Assembly: GCF_004210375.1 (NCBI RefSeq)
Contig: NC_134831.1
Location: forward strand, 5,022,001 to 5,086,000
Reading direction: 5' to 3'
Source of the DNA: Tachypleus tridentatus
Lineage: Eukaryota > Arthropoda > Merostomata > Xiphosura > Limulidae
DNA length: 64,000 nucleotides
Part shown: in pieces, positions 32,215 through 45,160 of the stretch
Layout of the letters: every line of letters begins with the position of its first letter
Numbering within the stretch: position 1 is the first letter of the stretch
The notes under the pieces: model-generated
What the model was told of the DNA's origin: nothing
What the model saw: the letters and a program-made list of their open reading frames with translations, nothing else
The model's database searches: none
Translations under genes and position numbers: made by a program

Positions 32215-34743
32215 TATAAGAAAGAAGATGAAAGTATATGTCAGATTTGTACAATTCGAAACTGGATGATTTCTATATATATATCTGTCCCATAAATGTA
32301 TATTTAAAATATGATTTTAACGGTTAACTAAATATTAACATCAAAAGGAAGGTTTCCGTTAAAAAACAGCGAGACAGAACCTGTGGTGAAAAACAATTTG
32401 AACATCAAAACAAGCTTTAACAATTACGACAAAAACGTTGCATATGTTGAAAAGAATCACCAAAGCACAGGCTATATATAATGTAATATATTAAATGTGC
32501 ACTGTGACGTGGAGGTGAATGTAAAATTAGGACCCACATTGCGGTGGGGACATACCGCCTACCAGCCGTAATCTTCGTTCGATAGTTTCGCTTGTTATAG
32601 AAAGAAGAATAATCATGCGTAAAATAAATATAAAAAAACGTTAGGAGAACAAGATGTGGGTGCACAAACCCACAACGTTCCACGACTATTTCACCATTCA
32701 CTGATTGCAGACAGCTTTGTATTTATAAAACAGTTTTCTAATAAATCGTTTGGCTGTTGCCTCTCCATTTTTTCACAATAAGTGACATTAAAGACGTGAT
32801 TGTAATAGTATTTGCATTTTGTATCCTGTCTCAACAAAATAAAATTATCATTTCACCCTTTATTCTTACCAAATAACACACCTAGACTTTCAGAGATCTG
32901 CCTGTCAAACAGCAATACACGAGTTTGTACTATCGTGATTCATGTCTTCGTGAGACGCTACTAGATGTCAGGAGTGATGAATGAAACTTCAAGGAGGGTA
33001 AGAGAAATAAAGAGTATTGTGAGGGAAAAATATAAAGTATTGTATTGGTTGAAGTTTGGTTTGGAATTTCGCGCAAATTCAAAACAGACAAACTATTTAG
33101 AGAAGAAGCTTTTATTATGAGTGTTTAGACTGTACACTCTACACGTTTAATAGCAGGATTTGAATCCAAAAATTAAAAATTTAGAAAACGTTTCGGCACA
33201 CCGCCAAGCAATTTATCCCTTCCTTTTCTGTCTTATAACAAACGAAATTTTTTTATATCTCCTTGGAAAGAATAGAATGAGAGGAACAAGCGAGTACTGC
33301 TGTCTCTAGGCAAACACGTGTCATGGTTTTCAGGGTATTCTTTAACCACAGATCTATACCAGTTACCACAACCATAGTGTTTGTTCATTAAGTGTGTGTG
33401 GTGAAGCGGTTACGCAGGGGTACAAAAACTCAGTGAATATTTATTACTTCTTTTAAGGACGTTCGATGTTTGTTGCTCAATAGAAAGAAAACACGGGTAA
33501 CTTTAGAAAGTTTATTGTAAAGATTTCATTCATTCTAGCTATAACTTCGCAATTGCTTGCCTCGTGTACAGCCACAAAACAACTCGCAACACCCTATATA
33601 TACGTGTAATTCAACAATATGGTTCATAATAACATATTCGTACGTAAATATAATAATACACATTATATTTTCTTCGTTAAAACGCTACATTGTTGCCCGA
33701 TGCAGACTCCAGAAAAGAATCGAAAGCTTACAAATGAACAAAAAGTATTTGAACGTTAAGACAAGTCCACGTATAATATATTAATTATATTAATTTACCG
33801 ACATTATAATACTTAAAAAATGATATTGACTCTTGGTTAAACAGTACACTATTGACAAGTGATTAAACCACATAATCCACAATACTACATTGGCACATTA
33901 TTAAACAGTGTAGTCCGAAATGTTATGTTAATAAATAATTAACAAGGTGATCTCAAAAACACGTTTACACGTGATTAAACAACACTGTCCAAGCTGTCAT
34001 ATTAAGCTTCCAAAGATTAAAGTTCTAAGTAAAGTACGATGTTGGGGTCGATTAGTGTTTATAAAGACTATGTTGTTCAAATGGAGCTTGCGATGAACAC
34101 ATCCCTAACTCGAATCTCATCAACAGTCATAACTGGGTAACACTTTTATAACAAGGCAGCTTTTTTATATCTAAGCAATAAATAAAACAATTGAAGTTTC
34201 CACAAAAATTATATCTTTCAGATGTAACTATTAAAAGTTATAAAACAGAGTAACTTTCAAAGATAAAACAACCAAAAACAAATTTAAAGGAATGTTTGTT
34301 TTTTCTTAGTGAAAACCTCATGAGTGTTACAACAGAAAAGCAAAGCACTTTCATTGATATCTACGTCTACAAAAAAATACTTAAATAGAATCTGCTGTGC
34401 TGTGTTTCCATAGCTCTTCTTGAAAATAAAATTTTAATATAATATCTTTTCTCAGGGATGGTGAGTACTATTAAACGTCACGTACAAATAGAACTATAAG
34501 ATTACCTTAGAAAAGATCGCAGGTCTGTCTTTGAGCCATAGGCTCAATATCTTTTAGCAAGAACAAGCAGTTACGCCTGCCCGAAAGGCGAGTATTTCTT
34601 CTATTTCATACAAAGACGTGAAGATACGTTAGTTGCATACTACAACAATAAATTGGTTTATTGACCATAAAAGGCATAACACAGCCTTTTAGCTATTTCT
34701 ACCAATGTACATTAAATATCCTTCTATAATTTCAAACATTTAG

Positions 34744-35019
34744 TTTGTTTGTTTGTTTTTAAATTTCGCGCAAAGCTACTCCAGGGCTATCTTCGCTACC
34801 CGTCCCTAATTTAGTAGTGTAAGATTAGAGGGAAGACAGCTAACTATTCATCACCACCCACCGCTAACTCTTGGGCTACTCTTTTACCAACGAATATAAA
34901 CCAACATTATAACGCCCTCACGGCTGAAAGGGCGAGGATGTTTGGTGCGACGGGGATTCGAACCCGCGACCCTCAGATTACGAGTCAAACGCCTTAACTC
35001 ACCTAGCTCTGCCGGGCCC
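34744..35019 (-). mobile_element. SINE family A copy
   Basis: Full-length with intact B box (GGGATTCGAACCC). A small deletion removes the GTGGGATTGACCG block after CCAACGAATA. Confidence 0.86.
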
Positions 35020-35043
35020 AAACATATAGTAGGTTCGTGAAAT

Positions 35044-35320
35044 GTTTTTTGTTTTGAATTTTGCGCAAAGCCACACAAGGGTTGTCTGCGATAGCCATAC
35101 CTAATTTAGCAGTGTAAGACTAGAGGGAGGACAGCTGGTCGTCACCAGTCACCACAAACTCTTGGATTTCTCTTGTCAGACCCAGTAACTGGCTTTGACA
35201 GTCACTCTTATAAAGCTCGTATAGTCCCATATTTGAAGTATAGGTATTTCCTGTTGAACGCTAATCATGGAACGTCATGTATACAATCCTACACCCTGAC
35301 CACTGGGCAGCGCTAGGGCT
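35044..35320 (-). mobile_element. SINE family A copy, decayed, tandem with the previous one
   Basis: The tail TTTTGAATTTTGCGCAAAGC and body GTGTAAGACTAGAGGGAGG are clear. The head is hardly recognisable (CCTGACCACTGGGCAG). Confidence 0.65.
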
Positions 35321-35585
35321 TGATATTTATAAAACTAAAAGCAACAAATGTATAGGAAACAGAAGGTTCATCATTATACATTTCCAATATCAATATAAAA
35401 GTTAAAAGACATTCAAACTGAAAGTTATTAATAAGAGATTTGTAAATAGTAATTTTCAACATGTCTGTCTATACGGATGATAACTGTATTATTGCAAGCC
35501 TATCTTACGTGTCTCACATCTCAGACCCCACCTGAGGTGGGTTAGATCAGTGGATTTATTACTGAGTATCATTAGAAACCTAAAC

Positions 35586-35857
35586 AGGCCCGACATGGCC
35601 AGGTGGTTAAGGCATTCGACTCCTAATCCGAGGGTCGTGGATTCGAATCCCAGTTACACCAAACATTCTTGCTCCTTCAGCCGTATGGGCGATATAATGT
35701 GAGGGTCAATCCCACTATTCGTTGGTAAAAGAGTAGCCCAAGAGTTGGCGGTGGGTGGTGATGACTAGCTGCCTTCTCTCTATTCTTAAACTGCTAAATC
35801 AGAGACGGACTAGAGCAGAGAGCTCTCCTGTAGCTTTGCGCAAAATTCGAAACAAAC
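35586..35857 (+). mobile_element. SINE family A copy
   Basis: Full-length. Head CGACATGGCCAGGTGGTTAA, B box GGATTCGAATCCC. The hairpin is altered on its left side (GAGCAGAGAGCTC). Confidence 0.86.
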
Positions 35858-35989
35858 CAAACCAGAAACTTAAACTTATGGTTGCTTAACCTGATTAACA
35901 CAAGGGGACAGTGATGGTTTTTAAGGTTACAATTGCTAACGACGAAATATTACTTTTTATATTTCGTTGTCATGTGTGGCACTATCACA

Positions 35990-36195
35990 GTAGTGTGTGG
36001 CACTACGATGTAAGATGTATCCAGCATCTTATTAACTCACAACTTACTTATTATGTAAGTTGTATCCGCCACCTTATTAACTAACTACTTACTGAAGACG
36101 TCAGTTGTATCCGGTATCTTATTATTCTGATTAGCTCACCAGTTACTAGAGATGTAAATTGTATCCGGCACTTGATTAACTTATTACTTTCCGTA
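35990..36195. repeat. 50-bp tandem repeat, about 4 units
   Basis: Units share GTAAGTTGTATCCGGCA and CTTATTAACTNACTACTTACT. Confidence 0.7.
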
Positions 36196-36575
36196 ATTTT
36201 CACATACTTCATTTTGCCAGTTCATGAACAGCTAGTGAGAAACGAGACAAAACTAAACTAATATCCAAACCATTTAGGTCCATTTCATCTTACTCCAAAG
36301 TGTCTGCAGGGAATTACAGTCATTATTATGATTACGTTCTAATAGTGCGAGAAAAATATTATGGAAATGTCTTGTAAAGAGAATTTATTATATCTTGTCT
36401 TGGTTAATCTTCTAAAATAACCAAAAAGAAGCTAAAATCCACATTGGCATGGAAACCATTTTCATTTTCCTTAAATGACGCCAATAAGGATATTTTAAAT
36501 TCTAATAGTAATGAAACGATATGTTGTTTCAACAGGGGAAACCTGGGATTATTATAAGGAAACTGCATTGATAGT

Positions 36576-36988
36576 CAGGACCGGATTGTTTATTAGGCAC
36601 AATAGACACTGTGCCTAGAGCCTACGAAAACTATGGGTCCACGAAAATTTTCCTTAAAAATTAACCTTAGAGGGCAAAAAAATAATACACATAAATACAT
36701 GAAAAACACGTTTTACTGTAAAAACTTATTATATTTCATCTTTAAGTATTGTAATATATTTTCATATGTACGCATTAATTTGTACACTCATATTCACATA
36801 AATATACAGCCGATATTTAACTACAGTGTATTAACACACATGAACAGCAAGTATACATTGTACGCATATAATTATTTCATTTCAAGCCAGAATTTATAAT
36901 TTATATAACTTTGGGTTTAAATTATACAGTTGGTAGGGTCCACAAACAAAAGGTACCTAGGCCCTAGGATCGTCCTAATCCGGTACAG
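36576..36988. mobile_element. hAT-like MITE
   Basis: The left end CAGGACCGGATTG and right end (inverse) CTGTACCGGATTAGG match each other, and GTGCCTAGAGCCTA matches CCTAGGGCCTAGGTACC inside. Such CAGGGCCGGATT ends are common in hAT elements. The 413-bp interior is AT-rich and has only a chance ORF. No clear 8-bp target duplication. Confidence 0.6.
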
Positions 36989-37837
36989 ACAATGGATATA
37001 TACGTATCACGATTACTTCCAGAAGGCCCTGGTTGTACAATAGTCATTACCTGTTTTACAAACAAATTCATATAGGAAGCTTTTAAAGACACAATCAGTT
37101 TAAATAAAACAACTGACGGACTCAGTTAAAACTACTTGTTTTTGTACAGTACTGATAATCTTAAATGATGAAGAGAAAAGTATTTTTAACAGTTTTCGCA
37201 AAATAATAATATACAATCAAACATTTTTTTCATCAGTGAAAATCCCTATATCATGATGGTTATTATTGTAATTTATTCTGTTTCTCTGTTTATCCTGAAA
37301 ATAGAAATATCGTAGCCCTTTCACGGTTTTAACCATAAATTTCCAATTTTGAGATAAAAATATCGCATTAACTTTTATAATTACAAATGTACTTTAAGTT
37401 ATTTTTCCTTCGATTTACTCAAAAGAAGAGAACTTTGACAAATTTTCTGTTTTCAGAAATTCTCAGTTGTGAGTGTGTAAATATATATATATATATACAT
37501 ACGATTTTTAATTGTAATCTTCTGGAGATGTTTCACACAAAACGTATGAATTACATACTTATCTTTATTACCGTGAAAAAGTCATACTTCAAAAAGGCAA
37601 AAATAATTCAGTCATATATTTACGTAATTATTTTTAAGTGAACTCTTAACCCTGATTCGACGTTTATGTAATAACTACACTACACGAAGTTGTACATTGG
37701 AAATGTCGTGTATAAACGTCACATTTTGTGGCCTAAACGTATTGGTGGCATGTGTAGACTTACTAGAGAGATGACCAAGGAAAGTGTAACATATGAAAAG
37801 CCATTCCTTTTGATTAGCATTCTTCTTATAAAAATTA

Positions 37838-38112
37838 TTTGTTTGTTTTTGAATTTCGCGCAAAACTACACGAGAGCTATCTGCGCTAGCCGTCCCTTAT
37901 TTAGCAGTGTAAGACTAGAAGGAAAGCAGCTAGTCATCACCATCCACTGCCAAATCTTGGGCTACTCTTTTACCAACCAATAGTGGGATTGACCGTCACA
38001 TTATAACGCCCCCACGGCTGAAAGGGCGAGCATGTTTGATGTGACAGGGATTTGAACTTGCGACCCTCAGGTCACGAATCAAGTGCCTTAACCACTTGGC
38101 CATGTCAGACCG
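37838..38112 (-). mobile_element. SINE family A copy
   Basis: Full-length. Hairpin strands GCGCA/GCGC are seen at its left end (GAATTTCGCGCAAAACTAC). B box ATTTGAACTTG is decayed. Confidence 0.86.
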
Positions 38113-38746
38113 ATATAACAAACCCATTTGTAAAGTTTTTAACTCATTAACGTTTGACGTTTACAGAAATAAGTTTACGAAATATGTAGCAAATATGTAT
38201 TATTTTATTTGGTTCATGTTTATGTTAATGTATTCAAGGTTAATGTATTAATACATCGTATGTATTAATATAACACTGTTACTGATTATCTGAGCATGAT
38301 TAACACAATATTTGTATGAGGTTTCAAAATCGTTTCAATACAACTCACTCAAACTCTGTATATTTAAAGGTATGGGTTTTGAAAACTTTCACGGAAAGAT
38401 TTCGCTGCAGTAAAACAAATAATTAATAATAAAATTAAACGGTATTTTGAATTTTTTATAATTTGTTCTTTGCCTGAAGCAAGCCTGAGGCCTAAACGTT
38501 GCAAAATAAACTTATTTCGTACAAGTGAATAAATCAATTTCATCCACTTCTTTCCACTGCTTAATTTTGTTAATGAATTCTACTCTTAGGAGAACACTAT
38601 ATTTGATTATAATGAAGCGTTATTTCAACACTTAAATTTACAACTTCGCTTTTAATCTGATTTCATATTCACTCACTCACTTCTTGAAAACATTTGTTTC
38701 GTTTGATCCTGTCTGACTGAGCAAGGAATGACAAAAAGATGGGAAG
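38113..38746. other. AT-rich sequence with a second hammerhead-like motif
   Basis: 38474-38501 (+) reads CTGAAGCAAGCCTGAGGCCT then AAACGTTG, followed by AATAAA. This is similar in layout to the motif at 6189-6217. The rest is AT-rich and unremarkable. Confidence 0.35.
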
Positions 38747-38943
38747 CGAATTTCGCGCAATGCTATCCAAGGGCTATCTGCGCTAGCCGTCCCTAATTTA
38801 GCAGTTTAAGAAAGCAGCTTGTCATCGCCATCCACTGTCAACTCTTGGGTTACTCGTTTACCAACGAATAGTGGGATTGACCGTCACATTATAACGTCCT
38901 TATTACGAGTCGAGCGCCCTGAACATCTAGCCATGCCGGGCCT
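38747..38943 (-). mobile_element. SINE family A copy, two internal deletions
   Basis: Has the tail and much of the body. It lacks the segment between ATAACGTCC and TTACGAGTCG (B box removed) and a few bases of the GACTAGAGGG block. Confidence 0.78.
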
Positions 38944-40521
38944 GTATACCTTATCTGGAACAAAGAAAAATCACATGTTAAGGAAATTAGATATAATTTA
39001 CGAGTTACGCTTTATATTTATCCACTTGTAGATTTTAATTTCACACGACATCGTAAATATCTTTGTGCATGTTTATTGGACTGCCTTACTGTATGGTTTT
39101 AAAATGATTCAGTGGTATTACCCAAGCATCTGGTTCCTTTAGAACCTCTATTCATTAAAACCCAATTCTAATTATTCTCTTGTTTATGTTCTAGGAGGTG
39201 AAAGCGCCTAAATAAAACATTAGTAATTAATAACTTTACTTTTGTTAAAGTTATTTGAAACGTTAACTGACGATTACGTACCGCAGCTAGCAAAAGGTTA
39301 TTTTTCTTATTTATATAGGTATACCTTCTACCTATATAAAAATATTGCAAGATTTATCATGGTATAAAGGGTTCAAAAATGGCGACAGTTAAACCTAATA
39401 ATGTGTTGTTGTCTTAGTAATCCAAAGCTTTGCTCATTCATCTTTTTATTAATTGCTGCGATGGGATTCCGCATTTGGATGGAGGAGAGCTCTTGCTAAG
39501 TTCTTCTGAAGTGTCAGTACAAATATTTTGAGTTACGTCAGTGTCTAATAAAATATACCATAGACGTTTAAAAGATTTTGAACGAATTAACTGGTTTGTA
39601 AAAATCAGTTTCAAGAAATTGCTAGAACTGCTTTTCGTGCTGGCATCGAAGTAACACTGGTAATAATACAGTGAACTTGATTAGAGGTTGGATAGTTTTA
39701 CTGACGAGTTTAATTAAACACGCGAATACAAGTACAAAGATCTGTTGATCCATAGCTTTAAGTACTTGTGGCTTCAAGTGTGTCGTTGAGAAAGTGTTTG
39801 GCAGAGAAGTTCTACAGACGCCACTGGAAAGCCAAAAATGATTGACGTTCACATGATTCCAACTACAGAATACTCCTGTTATCATAAATAACGATATCAA
39901 TGTATTGGTATAAATACTTCCAGTGATGAAAAAAGAGTGGAAGAAAGGGAGATAGAAGACTCAAGGTCGACGTATTATGAATAAAAAAGTCAATCTAATC
40001 AGTGATTTGAGTCGCTGAACTTTGTATAGTATATAACAACCAAGCTAAGCCTAACTGGCGATATGACCCCTGTAGATGTGTTTCTCTTGCGTAACTCAAC
40101 AGCTATTGGAAATACTGCCTTACAGGGAAGGACGAAATTATAATTCTACAAAAAATAGTCAGGGACATGTTTGATTATAATCTTTTATGTTGCTGTTGTT
40201 TTCACTTCAATTTTATTGGATTTTTTCACAATTATTTTTATTTAAAAATGTGAGGATTAACGAAAACAACTGTTCATATGTATCTATACTTAAACGTTTC
40301 TTTTCACTCGGTATCAATCCAACAAAAAAAATTCATTGTATTAATTATTTACTCATTTTACCAGTTAACTGGTTAATCATTTTGACTAATTTATTGTATT
40401 GCATATCGATTTTCAATCGCCTAATTTTTATTGGTTTTTAAATTGAAGTATATGATTTTTCTGGAAAATGTTTTATAAATGACTTATAAACGAGTGTGTG
40501 TATATGATTTCATATGGAAAA

Positions 40522-40600
40522 GCCAGGCCGGGCTATCTGCTGTTTTTACCGAAATGAGTCGAATCCCTGATTTTAGCATTGTAACTCCAAATACTTACCG
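40522..40600 (-). mobile_element. SINE family B fragment
   Basis: GGGCTATCTGCT tail side followed by GAGTCGAATCCCTGATTTTA, strongly decayed. Confidence 0.45.
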
Positions 40601-40650
40601 TTGTTTCAGCAAGGAATGATTTAACAGCGACACCTATATAAAAACATTCA

Positions 40651-40915
40651 CTTAAATTGGTTAGGGCTGTTTGACTCGTAATCCGAGTGTCACGGATTCG
40701 AATCCCCGTCAAACCAAACATGTTTCTCTTTTCAACCGTGGGACGTTATGAGGTGATGGTCAATCCCACTATTCGTTAGTAAAAGAGTAGCCCAAGAGTT
40801 GATGGTGGATGGTGATGACTAGCTGCCTTCCCTCTAGTCTTATACTGCTAAATTAGAGAAACTAGCGCAGATAGCCCTCGTGTATCTTAGTGCGAAATTC
40901 AAAACAAACAAACAA
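40651..40915 (+). mobile_element. SINE family A copy, 5' truncated
   Basis: Begins at TTGGTTAGGGCTGTTTGACT, lacking the first bases of the head. B box GGATTCGAATCCCCG. Tail ATTCAAAACAAACAAACAAA. Confidence 0.84.
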
Positions 40916-41582
40916 ATACAAGTCAAAGGTATACCACGTTAAAATCGTAACACAGTAAGTACTTGTGAAGAACAAGGACTCGCCCTAAAAAGACTTTACA
41001 TGTGTGTCAGTGTCATATGCCTTCAGGAGTAACGTAAAATATATTAAACAAGGAAGTTGGTCCACGTCTACATACAATAAAGTACTGGACAGATATTTTG
41101 TATCTTTGGATATATTAAGCCTAGATGGCGCTACTGATATATAAATGATTATACAGCTATAATCTAATACAGCTAATAAACCGTGCCTTCTGAAGATGGT
41201 GTATAAAAACGCTGAAGCATATGTAGAGTCTATTTCAGAGCAAGTCTCTATATTAAATAACTATTCATTGTTTAATTATTTTAATGTTTTATTCCTCATA
41301 ATAGTAAATAAACGTCTTAAACTTGTAGCTATTTTTTTTCACTTTCATATCTCTTTTCCTTCTCTTATATTCATAATTAATTGTTATTTACTTTTTAATT
41401 AGCCTGCAAGTTTACTAAGTATAGTGAGAATAATTATTACTTAATTGAAAATTAATCAAAACTTGAAAAATTAAACTTGGAAAATAATTCCGTTGGAAGG
41501 TTTTTTTGTCTTTCAAAGTAAAAGGTTAAAGCAATTTTTTCTTTAAAAAATAGTTAGACAAACATGGAGTTCATTAAATAAT

Positions 41583-41702
41583 GACCCGCAGTGGCACAGC
41601 AGTACGTCTGCGGATTCAGACCGCTAGAATCCGAGTTTCGGTACCTGTGATAGCCAGAGCATAGATAGGCCATTATGTAACCTTTTGCTTAATTCCAAAT
41701 AA
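41583..41702 (+). mobile_element. SINE family B copy
   Basis: Head CAGTGGCACAGCAGTACG, B box region GAGTTTCGGTACCTGTGA, tail AACCTTTTGCTTAATTCC. Confidence 0.75.
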
Positions 41703-42129
41703 CCAAAATATCGTTGAATTATAAATTCACCAACGAAACAAATATATATATCTAAGTAAAACGCCATAAATATTTTAATTCTGTGAAAGCTATAACTAGC
41801 TAATAATGAATAATTTCATGAACATACGAACTTAAATTCATACATTCGAAAGGAGAAAATATGTATTTAAAAAAAAAAGTGTTATCTATGTTTAATGGAT
41901 AGCCGATAGATGGCAATCAGCACTATGTGTAGGAGGCGAATGGTAGCAATTCACTTATAACTCAAGTCTTAAATATATCGATATTAATTTCATTAGTACA
42001 GTCTAAGAAGTTCTGAGAAAGAGTATTGACACACTACACAGTAATAATGCACAAACGATTAAATAATTAAAAAAACATACAAAAAACCCGACTTTTAACA
42101 GCCCGATCTTGTCGTCTCTAAACCATTTG

Positions 42130-42292
42130 TCGCGTAAAACTATACAAGGGCTATCTGCGCCAGCCGTCCATAATTTAGCAATGTAAGGCTAGAGTGAAGG
42201 CAGCTAGTTATTACTACTCACTGCCAACTCTTAGGCTACTCTTTTACCAGCGAATAGCCCACGTGTAACTTTGCTACGCGAAATTAAAACAT
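42130..42292. mobile_element. SINE family A remnant with a 3' tail at both ends
   Basis: The left end is a minus-strand SINE tail (GTCGCGTAAAACTATACAAG, GGGCTATCTGCGCCAGCCG) leading into the body up to CTCTTTTACCAGCGAATAG. The right end reads the same tail in plus orientation (GCGAATAGCCCACGTGTAAC, TTTGCTACGCGAAATT). No tRNA head is left. It looks like recombination between inverted copies. Confidence 0.65.
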
Positions 42293-42359
42293 TAAAAAAC
42301 TTAACAATTAATGTAGCTATATTCATCTTCATAGACGAATCACCCGAAACTTGAAAGGT

Positions 42360-42588
42360 TTGTTTGTTTGTTGGATTTCATGCAGTGCTATTACGAAGTC
42401 GTCGTCCCTAATTTTGAAGTGATAGACAGCATCCACCGCCAACTCTTGAGACATATTTTTTAGTGAAAAGTAAGATTGACCGTTATGTTATAACGACCCC
42501 ACGGCTGAAAAGACGAACATAGACGATGACGGGACTCAAACCCACAACCCGAAGATTCGAGCGCTTCTACACCGTCTTCTCGCCACCA
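42360..42588 (-). mobile_element. SINE family A copy, strongly decayed
   Basis: TTTGTTTGTTGGATTTCATG tail, ACCGCCAACTCTTGAG body and GACGGGACTCAAACCCACAA B box region. Confidence 0.65.
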
Positions 42589-43184
42589 TCTACAAATACT
42601 TCATGTATATAGTAGTTATGCTGTAAATACGTACTTAAACAAACGAAAAAAAAAGAGAGATATGTGATTTAGCTTGATGTGATTTATTATTTGAGACAGA
42701 AATAGAAATCTTTAGGGATGTTTGAAATGAAATAGGAATATCGTTAACTTTAGTTAGTACTAACAAAACTAGAAATTCCACTTTTACCCGTTCGATAGCA
42801 ACACAACTCTTGTTTTTTTTAAGTTTCCACTTCCTATCTAATACTTCAAAACAGCTTTGGGAGAGACGTTTCTGATACAATGATTGAGATAAAACTTATC
42901 AAAAATTTACTTGCTAATCAAACCATCTGTGAATTATTAAGTGTCTTAAAGCAACAACAATTAATTAAGCCCTCTCTAGGTGTTTATTTCTGTTCATACG
43001 CTCTAGAAACTACAAGTATGCCTAACTAGTTAGCTACGCTATGCTCGGTGCATTCTGTCAGTAAGGAAACAACTGAACTAAATAATTAATTCAAGAATTC
43101 TTTTTATGGTAAGTCAGCTTTAATTTTAATACTCGTAACGTATTCGACGATTGTATCGAGTCGTCATATGCATGTAAAACAATG

Positions 43185-43695
43185 TCATTTGAGTAACATG
43201 CATGTATTATCTATATAAAACAATGTTATTTGACTGAAATTCACGTATTATCTATATAAAACAATGTCATTTGAGTAACGTACAAGTATTATCTCTATGA
43301 AACAATGTTATTTGAGTAGCATATATATATTATCTATATAAAACAATGTTATTTGAGTGAAATTCACGGATTATCTATATAAAACAATGTCATTTGAGTG
43401 AAATTCACGGATTATCTATATGAAACAATGTTATTTGAGTAGCATACGTGTATTATCTATATGAAACAATGCTATATGAGTGACATACATGTATTATCGA
43501 CATGGGACAATATTCTTTTAGTGAAAATACATGTCTTATCTGCGTAAAAGAATGTTATTTGAATGAAACAAAAAATGTGTTGCTGGGTTAAACAATGTTA
43601 CTTGAGTGAAATATATGTATTACCTGTATGTAACAATATTACTTAAAGGAAATGCATGCGTTATCTATACGGAACAATGTTACTTGAATGAAATG
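43185..43695. repeat. 41-bp minisatellite, left part
   Basis: About 12 units of AACAATGTTATTTGAGTGAA then ATTCACGTATTATCTATATAA. Continues beyond the Tc1-like element at 44938. Confidence 0.85.
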
Positions 43696-44937
43696 CACTA
43701 CATGACTAAATGTATGTGGACACCTCTTCAAATTAGTAGGTTCGGCTATTTCAGCCACACCCATTGCTAATAGGTGCATAAAATCAAGCATATGCAGTCT
43801 CTATAGACAAACATTAGCAGTAGAATGGGTCGTACTGAAGAGCTCAGTGACTTTCAACGTGGCAACGCCATAGGACGCCACCTTTTTAACAAGTCAGTTC
43901 GTCAAAGTTTTGCCCTGCTAGAGCTGCCCCGGTCAACTGTAAGTGCTGTTATTGTGAAGTGAAAACGTCTAGGAGCAGCACACCTCAGCCACGAATCAAT
44001 AGGCTACACAAGCTCACAGAACGGGACTGCCAAGTGCTGAAGCGCGTAGCTTGTAAAAGTCGTCCGTCCACAATTGCAAAACTCGCTACCGAGTTCCAAC
44101 CTTCCTCTAGAAGCAACTTCAACACAAGAACTGTTCGTCAGGAGCTTTATGAAATGAGTTTCCATGGCTGAGCAGTCGCACACAAGCTTAAGATCACCAA
44201 GCGCAATGACAAGCTTCGGCTGGAGTGGTGTAAAGCACACCACCATTGGACACTGGAGCAGTGAAAACGCGTTCTCTGGAGTAGTGAATCACGCTTCACT
44301 ATCTGTCAGTCTGATAAACGAACCTGGGTTTGGCAGATGCCAGTAGAACGCTACCTGGCTGAATACATCGTGCCAACTGTAAAGTTTTGTGGAGGAGAAA
44401 TAATGGTTTGGGGCTGTTTTTCATGGTTTGGGCTAGGTTCTGTAGTTAAAGTGAAGGGAAATGTTAATGCTACAACATACAATAACATTCTAGAAAATTG
44501 TGTGCTTCCAACTTTGTGACAACAGTTTGGGTAAGGCCCTTTTTTGTTTCAGCATGACAATGTCCCCTTGCACATAGCGAGGCCATAAAAACATGGTTTG
44601 CTGAGGTTGGTGTGGAAGAACTTGACTGGCCTGCACCGAGCCCTGACCTCAACCTCATTGAACACCTTTGGGATGAACTCAACCGCAAGCTGCGAGCCAG
44701 GTTTTCTCGCCTGACATCAGTGCTCGACCTCACTGATGCTCTTGTGACTGAACAGGAGCAAATCCCCGCATCCATGTTCCAAAATCTAGTGAAACGCCTT
44801 CCCAAAAGAGTGGAAGCTATTATGGCAGCAACGGGATGACCAACTCTGTATTAATGCCCATGGTTTTGGAATGAGATGTTCAACAAGCACATGTGGGTGT
44901 GATGGTCGGGTGTCCACATACTTTTGGCCATGTAGTG
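43696..44937 (+). mobile_element. Tc1-like element inserted in a minisatellite
   Basis: A 1,242-bp element with inverted ends CACTACATGACTAAATGTA (left) and its counterpart TACTTTTGGCCATGTAGTG (right). TA follows the right end (44938-44939); the left TA has decayed to TG. The 41-bp minisatellite continues on both sides, so the insertion came later than the array. Confidence 0.9.
43825..44839 (+). pseudogene. Tc1-like transposase pseudogene
   Basis: ATG at 43825 opens MGRTEELSDFQRGNAIGRH, stopped by TGA where a Trp codon is expected (about 43960). Blocks continue in other frames: [44 protein letters not shown] (the Asp of WSDES reads as Ser), [49 protein letters not shown] (second Asp kept), then after a one-base loss EELDWPAPSPDLNLIEHLWD with the third acidic residue, ending at 44839. 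At least three frameshifts and two stops. It is close to a transposase type found across fishes and invertebrates. Confidence 0.9.
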
Positions 44938-45160
44938 TACATGTATTATCTGTATGGAACAATATTACTTGAATAAAATACCTGTGTTATTTATGTGAAA
45001 CAGTGTTACTTAAATGAACCAAAACATGTGTTATCTGAGTGAAACAGTGTTACTTAAGTGAAATACGTCACGTCTTATCTGCATGAAACCATGTTGTCTG
45101 ATTGAAGTACAACGTGTTATCTGTGTAAAATAATTTCACTAGAATGAAACATAAAGCGTG
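44938..45160. repeat. 41-bp minisatellite, right part
   Basis: About five diverged units (ATGTATTATCTGTATGGAAC, AATATTACTTGAATAAAATA). Confidence 0.75.

Noticed and set aside
36633..36899. 88-codon ORF inside the MITE
   Set aside because: AT-rich chance frame (Asn, Tyr and Ile rich) with no transposase motif.
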